Below are positions 1 to 8,971 of a stretch of 37,270 nt of DNA, piece after piece. This DNA comes from Gnetum montanum. Lineage: Eukaryota > Streptophyta > Gnetopsida > Gnetales > Gnetaceae. The stretch is from the NCBI GenBank assembly GCA_015680685.1, contig MNCI01005576.1:293742-331011 (forward strand), in the 5' to 3' direction. Numbering within the stretch: position 1 is the first letter of the stretch; every line of letters begins with the position of its first letter. The notes beneath the pieces are model-generated. The model did not search any database. It was not told where the DNA came from and worked only from the letters and a program-made list of their open reading frames with translations. Made by a program: the position numbers and the translations under genes.

Positions 1-468
1 TTTTTTTGTTTTTTTTTGTTTTGTGTTTTTATGCGTGGGGACCACACCATGCAAAGACTTCTTTATTTTTATTGTCTCAGCTTCCGATTATTGGGTTACA
101 TCGGAACGGTAAGAAAACCCAAGAAGAAAACATCCAAGCACCCAAGTGAATGACCAACACAAGAGCACCAAGTTCCCTTGAAGTCACACCCTTTTCAAAT
201 CCTTGAGTCCTTCCTTAGTTTGAGAAATGCCCAGTCACTGGTTCGTTAAAGTTCTTATTGGAAGGGAACTGTACATTTCCAAGCCAAGGGAAACCATAGA
301 CTTGATGGATGGATGGATGAAGTGATCTCATTGCCTGCCATATCAAAAGAACATACCTTAGTATCAACAATGTAACTTAAAGGTAAAAACCAAACATTAG
401 CAATTAATGAAAAACAGTTCATCCCATCGGCCCGAACACTTATTGGGTGACGAATTTACATGATGGAT
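1..468. other. Non-coding stretch downstream of the gag-protease frame
   Basis: No coding region is supported here. The stretch begins with a T-rich run (1-30) and has a short GATG-type repeat near 305-320. It lies on the 3' side of the minus-strand gag-protease frame, so it should be the element's 3' internal region if the element is continuous. I found no RT, RNase H or integrase motif and no copy of the LTR in it, so the element's other end is outside the window or was lost. Confidence 0.5.
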
Positions 469-492
469 CACACACACACACACACACACACA
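469..492. repeat. (CA)12 microsatellite
   Basis: Twelve uninterrupted CA units, directly visible. Read on the minus strand it gives a low-complexity TG tract. Confidence 0.97.
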
Positions 493-516
493 AAAAGGTA
501 GGAAAATATAACGATG

Positions 517-650
517 TTGTAAAACAAAAACAAGAAAAGTTAAAGAAATTTGTAAAACAAAAATTAGAAAAGTTAAAGAAATTGTAAAACAAAAATGTGA
601 AAAACAAAAACGTTGTAAAACAAAAATGTGTAAAACAAAAACTGAAAAAG
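517..650. repeat. Tandem minisatellite built on tgtaaaacaaaaa
   Basis: Five copies of a unit starting tgtaaaacaaaaa begin near 518, 551, 583, 614 and 629. The first units are about 32-33 bp and carry a second block, agaaaagttaaagaaat. The later ones are shorter, about 15-31 bp. The array sits just beyond the stop codon of the minus-strand gag-protease frame. Translations through it are phenylalanine-rich and have no coding value. Confidence 0.9.
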
Positions 651-669
651 AACTGAGGGCCCCATATGA

Positions 670-3600
670 TTAGCATAGGTGGCCATCTCCCCCATGACTG
701 AGTTGTGAGGGAGAGATCCGAAGTAGTGAGCGCCTATTTGAATTTCTAAGCAGTGCCCAACTTCTCCCAAATGATGATCTTAGATTCAGGGGTGGAAGTT
801 GGCGACGCTCACGTTCCAATGTGTCTATGCCACGGTTGTTGGCATGAGTTTCCTCAGTTCGTTCCATGCATATTTGTTTGCCCTTATGAGAAGCTGTCAA
901 CCACGGGGTGTCTACTACTTCTTGTGTGGTTGCTACATACAGGCATCTTTGTTGCAGAGTTTCCTGGGCACACCTGTGACATGGAGACATTTCCTCCGTG
1001 TCATCACCCGATGAATCACTGTATGTGATGCATGGAACTATCCTCTTCTCGATCTTTCCACATATGTTTATCTTGGAGATTTCCAAGGAAAGATCACGGA
1101 TCCTAAGGCATGCATCTACTGTGCTTAGCCATGCCCTTCCCATTATAATTGGGAAGTCCCCTTCGTTGTTGTTAACATCGATCACTAGGAAGTCTGCTGG
1201 GTAGGACCAACCACACACAGTGGTGATAACGTCCTCCACCAAACCCAATGGGATGGCAATGGACTGGTCTGCCAGCTCCAGTTGAATGTTGCTCTTCTTA
1301 AGTTGGGGCAGGTTCCAGGCGTGATACATCTTTCGCGAAATTAAGTTGACTCCGGAACCTGAGTCAAGAAGAGCTCGATGTGGCGCATTCCCAGCGATCT
1401 GCAAATGAATAAAGGGACTCCCAGGGTCAGTTAGTTTCCTGGGAAGGTGGCCTACCTTGATCCAGTCAGTTACGGTATGTGTTAGCATAACCGTATGCGT
1501 TACATTCCCTTGGACTGAAGGGTGCTCCGAAGTGTTAGTAGTTAGAGGCCTATACATATACCCGTCCGCTTGTTGTTGCGAGAGCCTATCCGGGCTCCTA
1601 GTTCTGAAAAAGGGTCTCCTTTTTGTACAGTTATCGCCAGAACTAGTGTCCGGTTGGATATTTACACTCTGAATATTTACAGATCTCGCGGCGTGACGTT
1701 GCTGCGGTTGGGTAGGTAATTCCCCTTGCATTGTTGGAGCAGGAGGTGTTATGGGAACTACTTGAGGAAAAGGTGCGGGTGGAGTTAGAGGATGGACAGA
1801 ATGTGGAATGTCTCCCGGAGGAGAAGGAGTCCTTCTGAAGTACTCCCGAGCGTAGTAGTGACGGCGTGGAGTGTGACTCATAGCGTCACCTGGAGAAACT
1901 GGCTGCTGCACATAATAACCATAAGGATCAGGCTGCCGGTAAGGGTATCGATGTGTTGGCTGTGGCATCCCCCATGACTGTGGGTATTGCCACTGCTGAT
2001 GTTGCTCGATGGGCTGCGGAGGTGTTCCACTTGGATAATACGTCAAGGGTTGGTGGAACTGCCTCGGGTTACCTTGTGGATAAGGTAACCTTCTGGGTGT
2101 TTGCCGTTGATTAAGTCTTGGATTTAATGCATACACCCCAGACTCCTGCAGATGTGAGATAATTGGACAACATCCCTTAGGATGGTCATAATAGCAGACC
2201 TCACATCCACCGTCATTGTCTGAATCAGAATTTTCAGCCTCATCGGAGTTAGAGATTTTTCCCTTACCCTTGTTATGTGCAGGGTTAAAGTTTCTCCGCT
2301 TGTCTTTGCTTTTATCACTACTTTGCTCATCCTTAGACTCTTCTACAATTTTCAGGACTGTTTCTATTCGTGAGTCTAAGGAATCCCACATTTGGTCTAC
2401 CTTAGCCGATACCTCCGTTGTTAACTTTTGGATCGGCACAGTTTTCCTGTTCACCAACTCTTCGAGTGGTGACTCATCCTCCTCATCACAGAATTTCACT
2501 CCCTTCTTACGAAGGGAGGGATCACGGTTGTATTCCTCCGCACTTTCTCTTTTCCGTAGCTCACCCTCTTCTTGCGCTACTTGTTCCAACAATACTTCAA
2601 CTTCATGGGCTCTTAGTTGGGAGAGTCTCCCTTGGGCGTAAGTCCCAAGAGTTCTTCTCGTTTCATTTCGTAGCCCATCCACGAGGTGGCGAAGTTGATC
2701 CCGCTTAGCGTACCCATGGCCCGGGCAACGATGTAGCAATGTGTAGTAACGGGCCATGGCAGCATCCAAGGATTCATGAGCTCCTTGTTTCCAGCCTTGG
2801 ATCTGCTTACGCAAGTTAGACACTCTGGAGTACGTTTGATATTTGTTGTTGAACAATTCAAGCATCGTACTCCACCTCCTGATGGTTTCCGGTTCTAAGG
2901 ACCGGTACCAGCTTTCTGCTTCTTTAGTGAGTGTCCTTGGGAACAACTTGAGTTTCTGCCACTCATTGTCTATGTTCTGCAAGGCACAGGCATCGTGGAA
3001 TGCCTGTAAATGATGTTGAGGATCAGCGTTGTATCCCCCTTCAAAACGTGGGATATTATTTATGTCCAAACGCTTGATCCTACTGTCTTTTAAATGCCTT
3101 GTGGGAATCCTAACTGCCTCTCTAATATCAAGCATACTTCGGGTTGCGAATAGGGGTTCGTCATGATCATCTCTTTCATGACGTCTGTGATGTCTACGTG
3201 GTGGTTCCCTATTCTCCCTACGTCCTTGCCCTTGTCCTAACTCCTCTCGACCTTCCTGTCGAGGCATTTCATCTCTTTTACCTTTACTCTCCGCGTTATG
3301 CTCATGGTGGCTGCGCCCAGATGTGGAAGGAGAGGGTGAATGATGAGATGAAGGAGAAGAAGAAGGGGATCCATCACCATGGTGATGTTTCTTGCCTTCT
3401 CTTCGGCTGCTTCGGCCCCGATCGTTGTGACGATCAACGAGTCCGTCATTAGTGTGAGTAGTTGTTCCTGCCGTGAACAGCTGGTGCTCACGGGGATCAG
3501 AGCCTGGAATATGTATCGTTGATCTAAGGCCCTGATGCCTAACCTCTTCACTAGAGTGAGGAGGAGGAACATCATTTTCTAAGAAACCCATCGTGAGGGG

Positions 3601-4014
3601 TTCCTCTTCTCCTATTTCACTAATGACGTGGGGAACCTTGCCCTTCAGTAGTGAATGTTGGCTCTCCTGCCTTGCATCCCGAATACGTTGGGCATTTGTG
3701 GGATGATAATCCCTTGTATCATGGTCATCCAAAACGTATTCTGCGAACAGCTCATGCATGCCAATCTGTACCAAGGCACGGAAAAGCATGTTGGGAGCAG
3801 ATCGATCTGGGGGTAACACGATGTTACCTTGCATGTCTCTCCACCGCAGTTGCTCATCTTGATGGAAAACAAAGGTAAAATCCGGCACATACTCATCGGG
3901 ATGAGTATATGTGACCTTAGATTGTTGAGGACATGGTTGATCTCGGTTATGCGTATGATGCTGACTTTCTCCTGTATTGTCCTTAGGTGAGTTGATTTCG
4001 TGAGAAGAAGCCAT
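670..4014 (-). CDS. Retrotransposon Gag-protease polyprotein, no RT
   Basis: A 1114-codon frame whose start lies about 130 bp after the PBS, with MASSHEI as its N-terminus. A charged, His/Ser/Arg-rich stretch covers residues 185-290. The Gag core is about residues 315-490, with the conserved blocks LKLFPRTLTKEAESWY and RRWSTMLELFNNKY. A degenerate zinc knuckle, CX2CX3HX3C, lies at residues 604-615. A Pro/Gln/Tyr-rich linker covers residues 640-770. A retropepsin-type aspartic protease follows with catalytic DSG at residues 884-886 and the later IIMGRAWL flap-side motif near 957-963. Gag would form virus-like particles and the protease would cut the polyprotein. The frame ends about 150 residues after the protease without RT. 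The old relative at 28089-34736 aligns with it from the N-terminus through the protease and then continues into RT. Either this copy is non-autonomous or its pol part was lost. Confidence 0.93.
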   Translation of the reverse strand: MASSHEINSPKDNTGESQHHTHNRDQPCPQQSKVTYTHPDEYVPDFTFVFHQDEQLRWRDMQGNIVLPPDRSAPNMLFRALVQIGMHELFAEYVLDDHDTRDYHPTNAQRIRDARQESQHSLLKGKVPHVISEIGEEEPLTMGFLENDVPPPHSSEEVRHQGLRSTIHIPGSDPREHQLFTAGTTTHTNDGLVDRHNDRGRSSRREGKKHHHGDGSPSSSPSSHHSPSPSTSGRSHHEHNAESKGKRDEMPRQEGREELGQGQGRRENREPPRRHHRRHERDDHDEPLFATRSMLDIREAVRIPTRHLKDSRIKRLDINNIPRFEGGYNADPQHHLQAFHDACALQNIDNEWQKLKLFPRTLTKEAESWYRSLEPETIRRWSTMLELFNNKYQTYSRVSNLRKQIQGWKQGAHESLDAAMARYYTLLHRCPGHGYAKRDQLRHLVDGLRNETRRTLGTYAQGRLSQLRAHEVEVLLEQVAQEEGELRKRESAEEYNRDPSLRKKGVKFCDEEDESPLEELVNRKTVPIQKLTTEVSAKVDQMWDSLDSRIETVLKIVEESKDEQSSDKSKDKRRNFNPAHNKGKGKISNSDEAENSDSDNDGGCEVCYYDHPKGCCPIISHLQESGVYALNPRLNQRQTPRRLPYPQGNPRQFHQPLTYYPSGTPPQPIEQHQQWQYPQSWGMPQPTHRYPYRQPDPYGYYVQQPVSPGDAMSHTPRRHYYAREYFRRTPSPPGDIPHSVHPLTPPAPFPQVVPITPPAPTMQGELPTQPQQRHAARSVNIQSVNIQPDTSSGDNCTKRRPFFRTRSPDRLSQQQADGYMYRPLTTNTSEHPSVQGNVTHTVMLTHTVTDWIKVGHLPRKLTDPGSPFIHLQIAGNAPHRALLDSGSGVNLISRKMYHAWNLPQLKKSNIQLELADQSIAIPLGLVEDVITTVCGWSYPADFLVIDVNNNEGDFPIIMGRAWLSTVDACLRIRDLSLEISKINICGKIEKRIVPCITYSDSSGDDTEEMSPCHRCAQETLQQRCLYVATTQEVVDTPWLTASHKGKQICMERTEETHANNRGIDTLERERRQLPPLNLRSSFGRSWALLRNSNRRSLLRISPSQLSHGGDGHLC

Positions 4015-4141
4015 TTCTATTGGTGTGCTAATTTCACCGTTATTTATTGTTCTTGATTAACTGATTAACCCTAAGGTTCGTTTTAAGCTCACAACGATGT
4101 GAGTGATATCCCTTATGTTAAATTGGCGAAAAAACACTTAG

Positions 4142-4159
4142 TCCCCGGCAACGGCGCCA
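4142..4159 (-). other. Primer-binding site, tRNA-Asp(GTC) type
   Basis: The plus strand reads tccccggcaacggcgcca, the 3' end of plant tRNA-Asp including CCA, so the minus-strand element RNA is complementary to it. One base separates it from the LTR end at 4161. This fixes the element's orientation and the inner LTR border. Confidence 0.95.
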
Positions 4160-4541
4160 ATGATGAGTGGCGAGGTACCCCTACACTCCACCATACGAAT
4201 ACGAGCGTACACGCGCGATCCGGTCGAACTCCGCAGACTAAATGCCTTAACGCCACAAGAAACACTTGGGGTTAATCGTTCGTTGTCTTCCCAGGCTTGC
4301 TTGTATGTGTCACGGTGTATGGTTAAGCAAGTCTGAGGTATGTGATTTTTTTGGTATTTTCGGCTTATCTTCTATGCTACCAGGAGGAAGGGTTGAGAAA
4401 ACTAAACTAACTCTAACTAAGATCTAAGTCTAAATTAACTAGCGTCAGCATCCGTTCCCACTTGCCGGACACACCCTGAACTATGCAACTGCAGCTTACC
4501 AAACGCTAATCGTTACTGGGATCGCCACACGTAACGCAAGT

Positions 4542-4870
4542 GCTCGAAGTGGTCGTACTGAGGCACCTATTTAGCCTACGTGTGATAAGCAGCCGATTCC
4601 TTAGCCAGCCGTACACACCCGTGGGTGCTCGTAACTAAGTCGTACTTATCACACGATCTAGCCTAGCAATGAGCAGCCGATTCCTCAACTAGCCGTACAC
4701 ATTAGACCCGGGAGTTACCAAGCGCAGAATCCTGGAATACGCTACTGGGTTACCAAGCATCCAATGCTCGTAATTGAGTCGTACTCATGCATTGCGTCAA
4801 GCAGCCGATTCCTTGACTAGCCGTACACGTCCGTAGACGCTCGTAATCAAGTCGTACTTGAACGCACTAG
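4542..4870 (-). repeat. Three tandem hairpin-forming modules in LTR R/U5
   Basis: Each module has a fixed block, agcagccgattcc, followed by agccgtacac, then gctcgtaa and agtcgtact. Modules start near 4586, 4670 and 4798, and a degenerate half-copy is at 4542-4563. Flanking arms are TAAG-CTTA-TAAG-CTTA in module 1, TGAG-CTCA-TGAG-CTCA in module 2 and CAAG-CTTG-CAAG-CTTG in module 3. They can form two local hairpins with loops cagccgattc and tcgta, or a longer nested hairpin. In module 1 the outer arms CGTGTGATAAG and CTTATCACACG pair over 11 bp. The array lies downstream of the LTR TATA box, so it would be present in element RNA. Its function is unknown. Confidence 0.8.
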
Positions 4871-5106
4871 GAAAGCAGGAAATAAAGCAATAAATGAAAC
4901 CACGTGCTGCAAGGTTTATCCAAACAAGTTCGTCTTTATTGTCGTACACAACTTGGGTTCAGGTTACAAGCTGCTCGAATAAAGAGCCGTTCACTCTAGG
5001 ACTCCTACTGCGGGCACATGGGGAAAAATTCTAACTCTGGAGTGATCAATTTGCCAGAGCTTCGCTACACTAGCCAGGATTGGGAAATGAAGGGAGTGCC
5101 GCCTCT

Positions 5107-5174
5107 TATTTATAGAAATGGCGACGCGACGTGATATCGCGTACGCGATATCGCAGGAGAAGATGCGATATCGC
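5107..5174 (-). promoter_or_regulatory. LTR U3 promoter: TATA box and palindromic GCGATATCGC boxes
   Basis: A TATAAATA box reads on the minus strand at 5107-5114. Upstream in U3 are gtgatatcgc (5131-5140) and two exact GCGATATCGC palindromes (5145-5154 and 5165-5174). The first two overlap a perfect 20-bp palindrome at 5133-5152. Older LTR relatives (7080-7312 and 27100-27180) keep AT-shifted versions of these boxes at the same place, which supports a real U3 element rather than chance. Confidence 0.65.
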
Positions 5175-5200
5175 GGCCTAGTGTAAACCGCGTCTCATCA

Positions 5201-5745
5201 ATATAGTAGCAAAAAATTACAATTTTAGAATTCCCTGCCACTCCAGAAAGCATTGAAAAAAAAATAGAACCAAACTTTGAAATGTTTTTGCATTGGGAAT
5301 GCAAATGTATAGGAAAGCATGCTAAGTACTAATGACTCAGCTTGAAGTGAAACCATGAAAATTGCACAAAATCATCAAAATGTAATATTCAACACATTAC
5401 AATTCATATAAAAAATTAACAAAAACATACATAAAATGACTAGCAGAAACTTTGTTTCTAGAAAGAGATTCTAATAACCAAAGGCTATTATTGACACAAA
5501 AACTTTAGAAGACCCTTCCCTTCAAGCTGTAGCTTCAACTGTAGCCATTACTGTTCTTCCTTAAATGTCTCTGGCTCTACCCCTCATCTTGCCCCTGCTT
5601 GCAAAATTTTATGCTTAAAACATACATTCAGACAAAGCTACTCAAGAAACATATTGGCCTAATTCATATATAAATTTTATAAGAAAAAAGAAACCTAAAT
5701 GAAGGGATTTTTTAGCTATTATAACAAAAATTGTATTATGATTCA
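5201..5745. other. Non-coding spacer
   Basis: AT-rich sequence between the young LTR and the subtilase fragment. I see no gene, repeat or RNA in it. Confidence 0.5.
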
Positions 5746-5746
5746 C

Positions 5747-6492
5747 ACCTCCTCTACCTTCAGGGTCTAAGCTACCATAGGTGTGGAAGTTCGCATTTTC
5801 ATTGCCATCGAGGCTGGCGTTTCCAGCATAGATGAGTGCGAGATTTGGATTTCCTAGTAGTAGTTCCCCAGAGTAGAGTGAGGTTTCGGCATACTTGTTG
5901 CCATTGGTGAGCACTGTGATGGCCAGGAAGTCATGGTCAAGGGTGCTAGTAACGATGGTCATGATCCAAGCACGAGATTTGAGGCGATGTCAATGCTGTG
6001 TCTGGAGTTTTTGATCGAGCAAGTGACAAAGATGTGGCAGTGGATTGTAGTAGTGAAGGTGCTGATGGTGATGTTGTTGGTGTAGTACTACTACGGGTTG
6101 TCACCAAGTGAGAGCCAAAGCATGTCAATGCCGTCAGACAGAGTGGCATCCATGGCCGCAAGGATGTCGGAGCTAAAGTAGCCACAATCCCACCAGACCT
6201 TGTAGATGGTGATTCGTGCAAGCCAGGCCATGCCGCGATTAGTGTTGTTGGCATAATTGAGCACGTTGACGTCAACCATGGCATTGTCAGTGATTGTTGA
6301 TGACGTGTGCATGTCGTGGCCCTTAGTGTTGAGCAAGGATGCAGCAAGGGCCGACTGGCCTACTGCCTTATTGCTGCCTTGGTTGAAGAAGCACATGCCG
6401 ATGAGCTTGTTATTGTAGTTGAAGCATGGGCCACCATTGTAGGTGCCTTTCTAGTGCTCTAGCGGAGCTCCAAAGCTAGCATCATCGAAGTT
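5747..6492 (-). pseudogene. Subtilisin-like serine protease (SBT type) fragment
   Basis: Plant subtilases are secreted proteases with an Asp-His-Ser catalytic triad. This minus-strand fragment covers the region around the His up to the start of the protease-associated domain. Readable blocks, in order, are NFDDASFG, GPCFNYNNKLIGMCFF, the His box as GHDMHTSST (usually GHGTHTAST), GMAWLARITIYKVWWDCG, FSSDILAAMDATLSDGID, then in another frame TLDHDF, SLYSGELL, LIYAGNAS and LDPE. Decay is clear: a TAG replaces the Trp of the expected HWKG block near 6450, a stop follows LSLGDNP near 6091, there is a frameshift near 5960, and the His box has lost conserved residues. The Asp and Ser regions and the signal peptide are missing. 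No introns are visible, which fits most plant SBT genes. Confidence 0.88.
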
Positions 6493-6564
6493 GGTTCGAT
6501 TAGGCTAGGCGGCCTGCAGCAGCAATTGCAGATGGAGACAGAGATAAAATGGAAATGGAATTCT

Positions 6565-6586
6565 CATTCCCATTCCCATTCCCATT
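6565..6586. repeat. (CATTCC)n short repeat
   Basis: About three and a half CATTCC units in a row, directly visible. The local minus-strand translation gives an Asn/Gly repeat with no coding support. Confidence 0.85.
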
Positions 6587-6732
6587 CTGCATTTGGTAGC
6601 GTTTGGCCTTTTTCTGTGTGTAGAGGGAATACGAAAAGCTATGGCTCTTTGGTTCACATTCTGCGCAACAAGAATACAAAAAGGTGTGGCACATGATGTG
6701 GAGGGCGTTACTTGGAGGGCGAACCAAGCTAT

Positions 6733-7312
6733 AACACTATTGGGATTACCAAACGATTACACTTAAATGCTTGAAACTAGTTGTACTCATTCCTCAAGTA
6801 AAGTACTTGGAAATGAAAATGTTTAAACTAAGAAAATAGTAAAAACTATGCCAAGTAAAACAATAAAACTAAGTGAATGCTGCAATGATAAAAAACAATC
6901 TTGATCTTTATTTCTGGACATGAACTTTGCCTTTTACTCAAATAAAGATTCTGTACAACTACTCAACACCACATTGCGGGCATTCACTCCTTAAAACTGT
7001 GAAATGAAATTGCAAAAATCTACTTAAGGATGGAATAAAACTTATGTAAATCCATGTACCCAAGTGTTGTATTTATAAGCTACATGCACTCATGATATCC
7101 GATCTATGATGTTGTAACATGTGCTACGGATATATGACATCGTAGATACAATATTGTAGTTACAATATCATATGTAAACAAAAATTGACTTTATCAAACA
7201 AATGTGATATCGCATCTACGATGTAGCAACCAACTAAGACGTATCGATAGGGATGCTACAACCTATATGTGATGCAGCATCTACGATATCTCAGCCAATT
7301 GATGATTCATCA
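6733..7312 (-). mobile_element. Old partial LTR of the same broad family
   Basis: It matches the 4161-5200 LTR in order and orientation. Shared blocks are an attgggattaccaa block, a ctttattt block, a gcgggcattcactcc block, a minus-strand TATAAATA at 7070-7077, a U3 with decayed gatatc/acgatgt palindromes, and a terminal ttcatca at 7306-7312. The U5 end, with tgatgagtgg, is missing, so it is truncated on the left. It is closer to the LTR at 27069-27944 than to the young LTR; the two share blocks such as gtactttactt and a gtggtgtt...agtagttg stretch. It lies 267 bp upstream of the first recognisable BRM exon. Confidence 0.75.
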
Positions 7313-7578
7313 TACCTCCACGATTGACTAAAAACTCATCCTTGAGTTAACATGATAGGACCTAGCTTTCTTTACAAAATTGGGAAGGTACCAGATTATT
7401 AACTAACTCTAACTACTAACTGACTCACTTTCTTGGCAAGAGGTTATGATAGGAAATAAGTTCATGGAGATGAATGCTTCTTGGAACACCATTTTTGGTA
7501 TCTGCTATGCAATTTTTCACCAAGCAGGATTTTTTAATATGTCATTTCATGCAGGCTAATTGGTTGTCACTTATTTAG

Positions 7579-7961
7579 GTACTATAATCTAGCACATGCC
7601 ATAAATGAAAAGATAATCAGGCAACCTTCCATGCTACAAGCTGGAACATTAAGAGATTATCAAATGGTATGCTAGTTAATGTTATAAGAGATCTGTAATT
7701 AACATTGTCATTGAATAAATGCTAGTATGCTATTTTTATCTACGAACTTTTTAGATTTTGCAATTTCTGGACATTTTTGGGCTCATTTGATTTCGTTTTC
7801 AACAAGGGCAGATATAGCCTAGTTTCAATGCTTTGCTATCCTATATCCTAATCTCAATGTTCTCATTGTTGTAGGTTGGTTTGCAATGGATGTTTTCCTT
7901 GTACAACAATAAGCTAAATGGTACTCTTGCTGATGAAATGGGCCTAGGTAAAACTGTGCAG
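7579..7961 (+). pseudogene. BRM: BRM exons with helicase Q region and Walker A motif
   Basis: The first exon (7579-7666) follows ttatttag and reads YYNLAHAINEKIIRQPSML then QAGTLRDYQM before a GT donor. The second (7875-7961) follows gttgtag and reads [20 protein letters not shown] then EMGLGKTVQ before gtaagg. The ATP-binding GLGKT lies at 7941-7955 and is intact. Both exons are open and phase 0 at their shared border, as in plant BRM. The sequence 7313-7578 upstream holds no recognisable BRM exon, so the gene is either cut off by older insertions or continues across a very long intron to the left. Confidence 0.93.
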
Positions 7962-8902
7962 GTAAGGATAACATTTCATCCACTGCCGTATTGGAAACTT
8001 TGGTGACTAATTTAATGTAATATGATTTTTTAATTGGTGATGTTCAAACCAATAATTTACAGTGTTTAATTGATGTAGCTACGATATTGGTCACTCAGTG
8101 TTCATATTAAATTGAATGGCAGTTATTTGGCAATCATAGAAAGTTCTGATCAACTCTTGGGGGGTTTTTTTTCTAGATTTATAACGAATATGTTTTTTTC
8201 AATGGTGTAAATCTTGAAAACCAGACTCTTTCTAATTGAAAGTCACGTGTACATTGCATTTGAGTTTGAATTTGCAATTCTGTATGCTTTCGAGATGCAT
8301 AAGTTGCACAGTTTTTTAGTCCTAAGAATACTCTTAACAACTATTTAAAAGGATACTAAAAAGCTCACTTGTATGAAACAAAGCATAGAAAAAATCTTGT
8401 CTTGTTTATGTTTATTTTATTTTATTAGTGTTTACCTGCTTGAGACAAATTTGGGAAACTGAAGATGCGCTAACTTGCATGTTGACTTGTAAAATCAATT
8501 GAGCAGCCACATTTCTGATTCACTATCTTATTAAAATTTAAAGTACCAGAATGTGAATGGGGTATGCCTTGTTCAGTTAGAGCATGTGCCTTGGGATAAT
8601 GCAAGTAACAAGCTTAATTCCAATGGCTATGCTGAGATAAGTACCACATGTGGGCACAGGAAAAATGGATAATTAGAGGTGTCAGGTAGACAGACAGTAA
8701 AAATTATTATTAGATCTTATTGTCAAATCATCTGCCTGCACTACCAGGTTAGCCCATGTTGTTGGGATATAGGCAACGGTGATGATGATGTGAAGATGTT
8801 CACTGTACAGTTATGTATTTAGTTTACAAGTTTGGGAGGTTAATATGTAATTTGTGTCAGTAATGAAGAGCTTTTGTAAATGTTAAGTTCATTTTATCTT
8901 AG

Positions 8903-8971
8903 GATTCCGCATTGGCAGCAAATGAGATCATTGAGGAGCTTTACCCATACAAGCAGGTTGTTGAGCAGCTG
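8903..8971 (+). other. Exon-like open segment of unknown origin inside a BRM intron
   Basis: A 69-nt open stretch between a pyrimidine-rich acceptor (attttatcttag) and a GT reads DSALAANEIIEELYPYKQVV then EQL. Its GC content and codon texture stand out from the AT-rich intron. It has no counterpart between the GKTVQ and VMALIAY exons of BRM, where plant BRM proteins read straight across. It may be a relic of another gene or a chance open stretch. I do not recognise the peptide. Confidence 0.35.

Larger units (their letters stand above)
670..5200 (-). mobile_element. Young Ty3/gypsy-like LTR retrotransposon, 5' LTR through gag-protease (left end unresolved)
   Basis: Read on the minus strand, the order is 5' LTR (4161-5200), a PBS complementary to tRNA-Asp, a leader of about 130 bp, then a 1114-codon open gag-protease frame. 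The tRNA-Asp PBS is common in plant Tat/Athila-type Ty3 elements, but I cannot assign the clade firmly because no RT is present. The open frame and the near identity of its LTR with the copy at 37093 point to a recent insertion. No 3' LTR or polypurine tract is visible to the left within the window, so the element is cut off by the window, truncated, or a gag-only non-autonomous type. The base pairs just outside the LTR are atata (5201-5205), the candidate target duplication. Confidence 0.85.
4161..5200 (-). repeat. 5' LTR of the young Ty3-like element (1040 bp)
   Basis: The borders are set by the adjacent PBS on one side and by a 7-bp terminal inverted repeat, TGATGAG...CTCATCA, which contains the usual TG...CA. 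In minus-strand sense the TATA box is near 5107-5114. U3 therefore covers only the first 90 bp or so, and most of the LTR is transcribed R/U5. Copies of the same LTR family in the same orientation start at 13140 and 37093. The first 178 bp match the 37093 copy with only about two differences by eye. Confidence 0.93.

Noticed and set aside
440-770. Phe-rich minus-strand frames beyond the gag-protease stop
   Set aside because: They are translations of the tgtaaaacaaaaa minisatellite and the CA repeat.
2216-3452. Plus-strand and alternate-frame ORFs over gag
   Set aside because: They are shadows of the 1114-codon minus-strand frame with no domains of their own.
4586-4860. CRISPR-like repeat array
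   Set aside because: The spacing is uneven, there are only three copies, the genome is a plant's, and the array lies inside an LTR.
4161-5200. Hammerhead ribozyme (retrozyme) in the LTR
   Set aside because: The LTR ends contain a ctgatga-like core, but I could not find the matching GAAA segment and stems.
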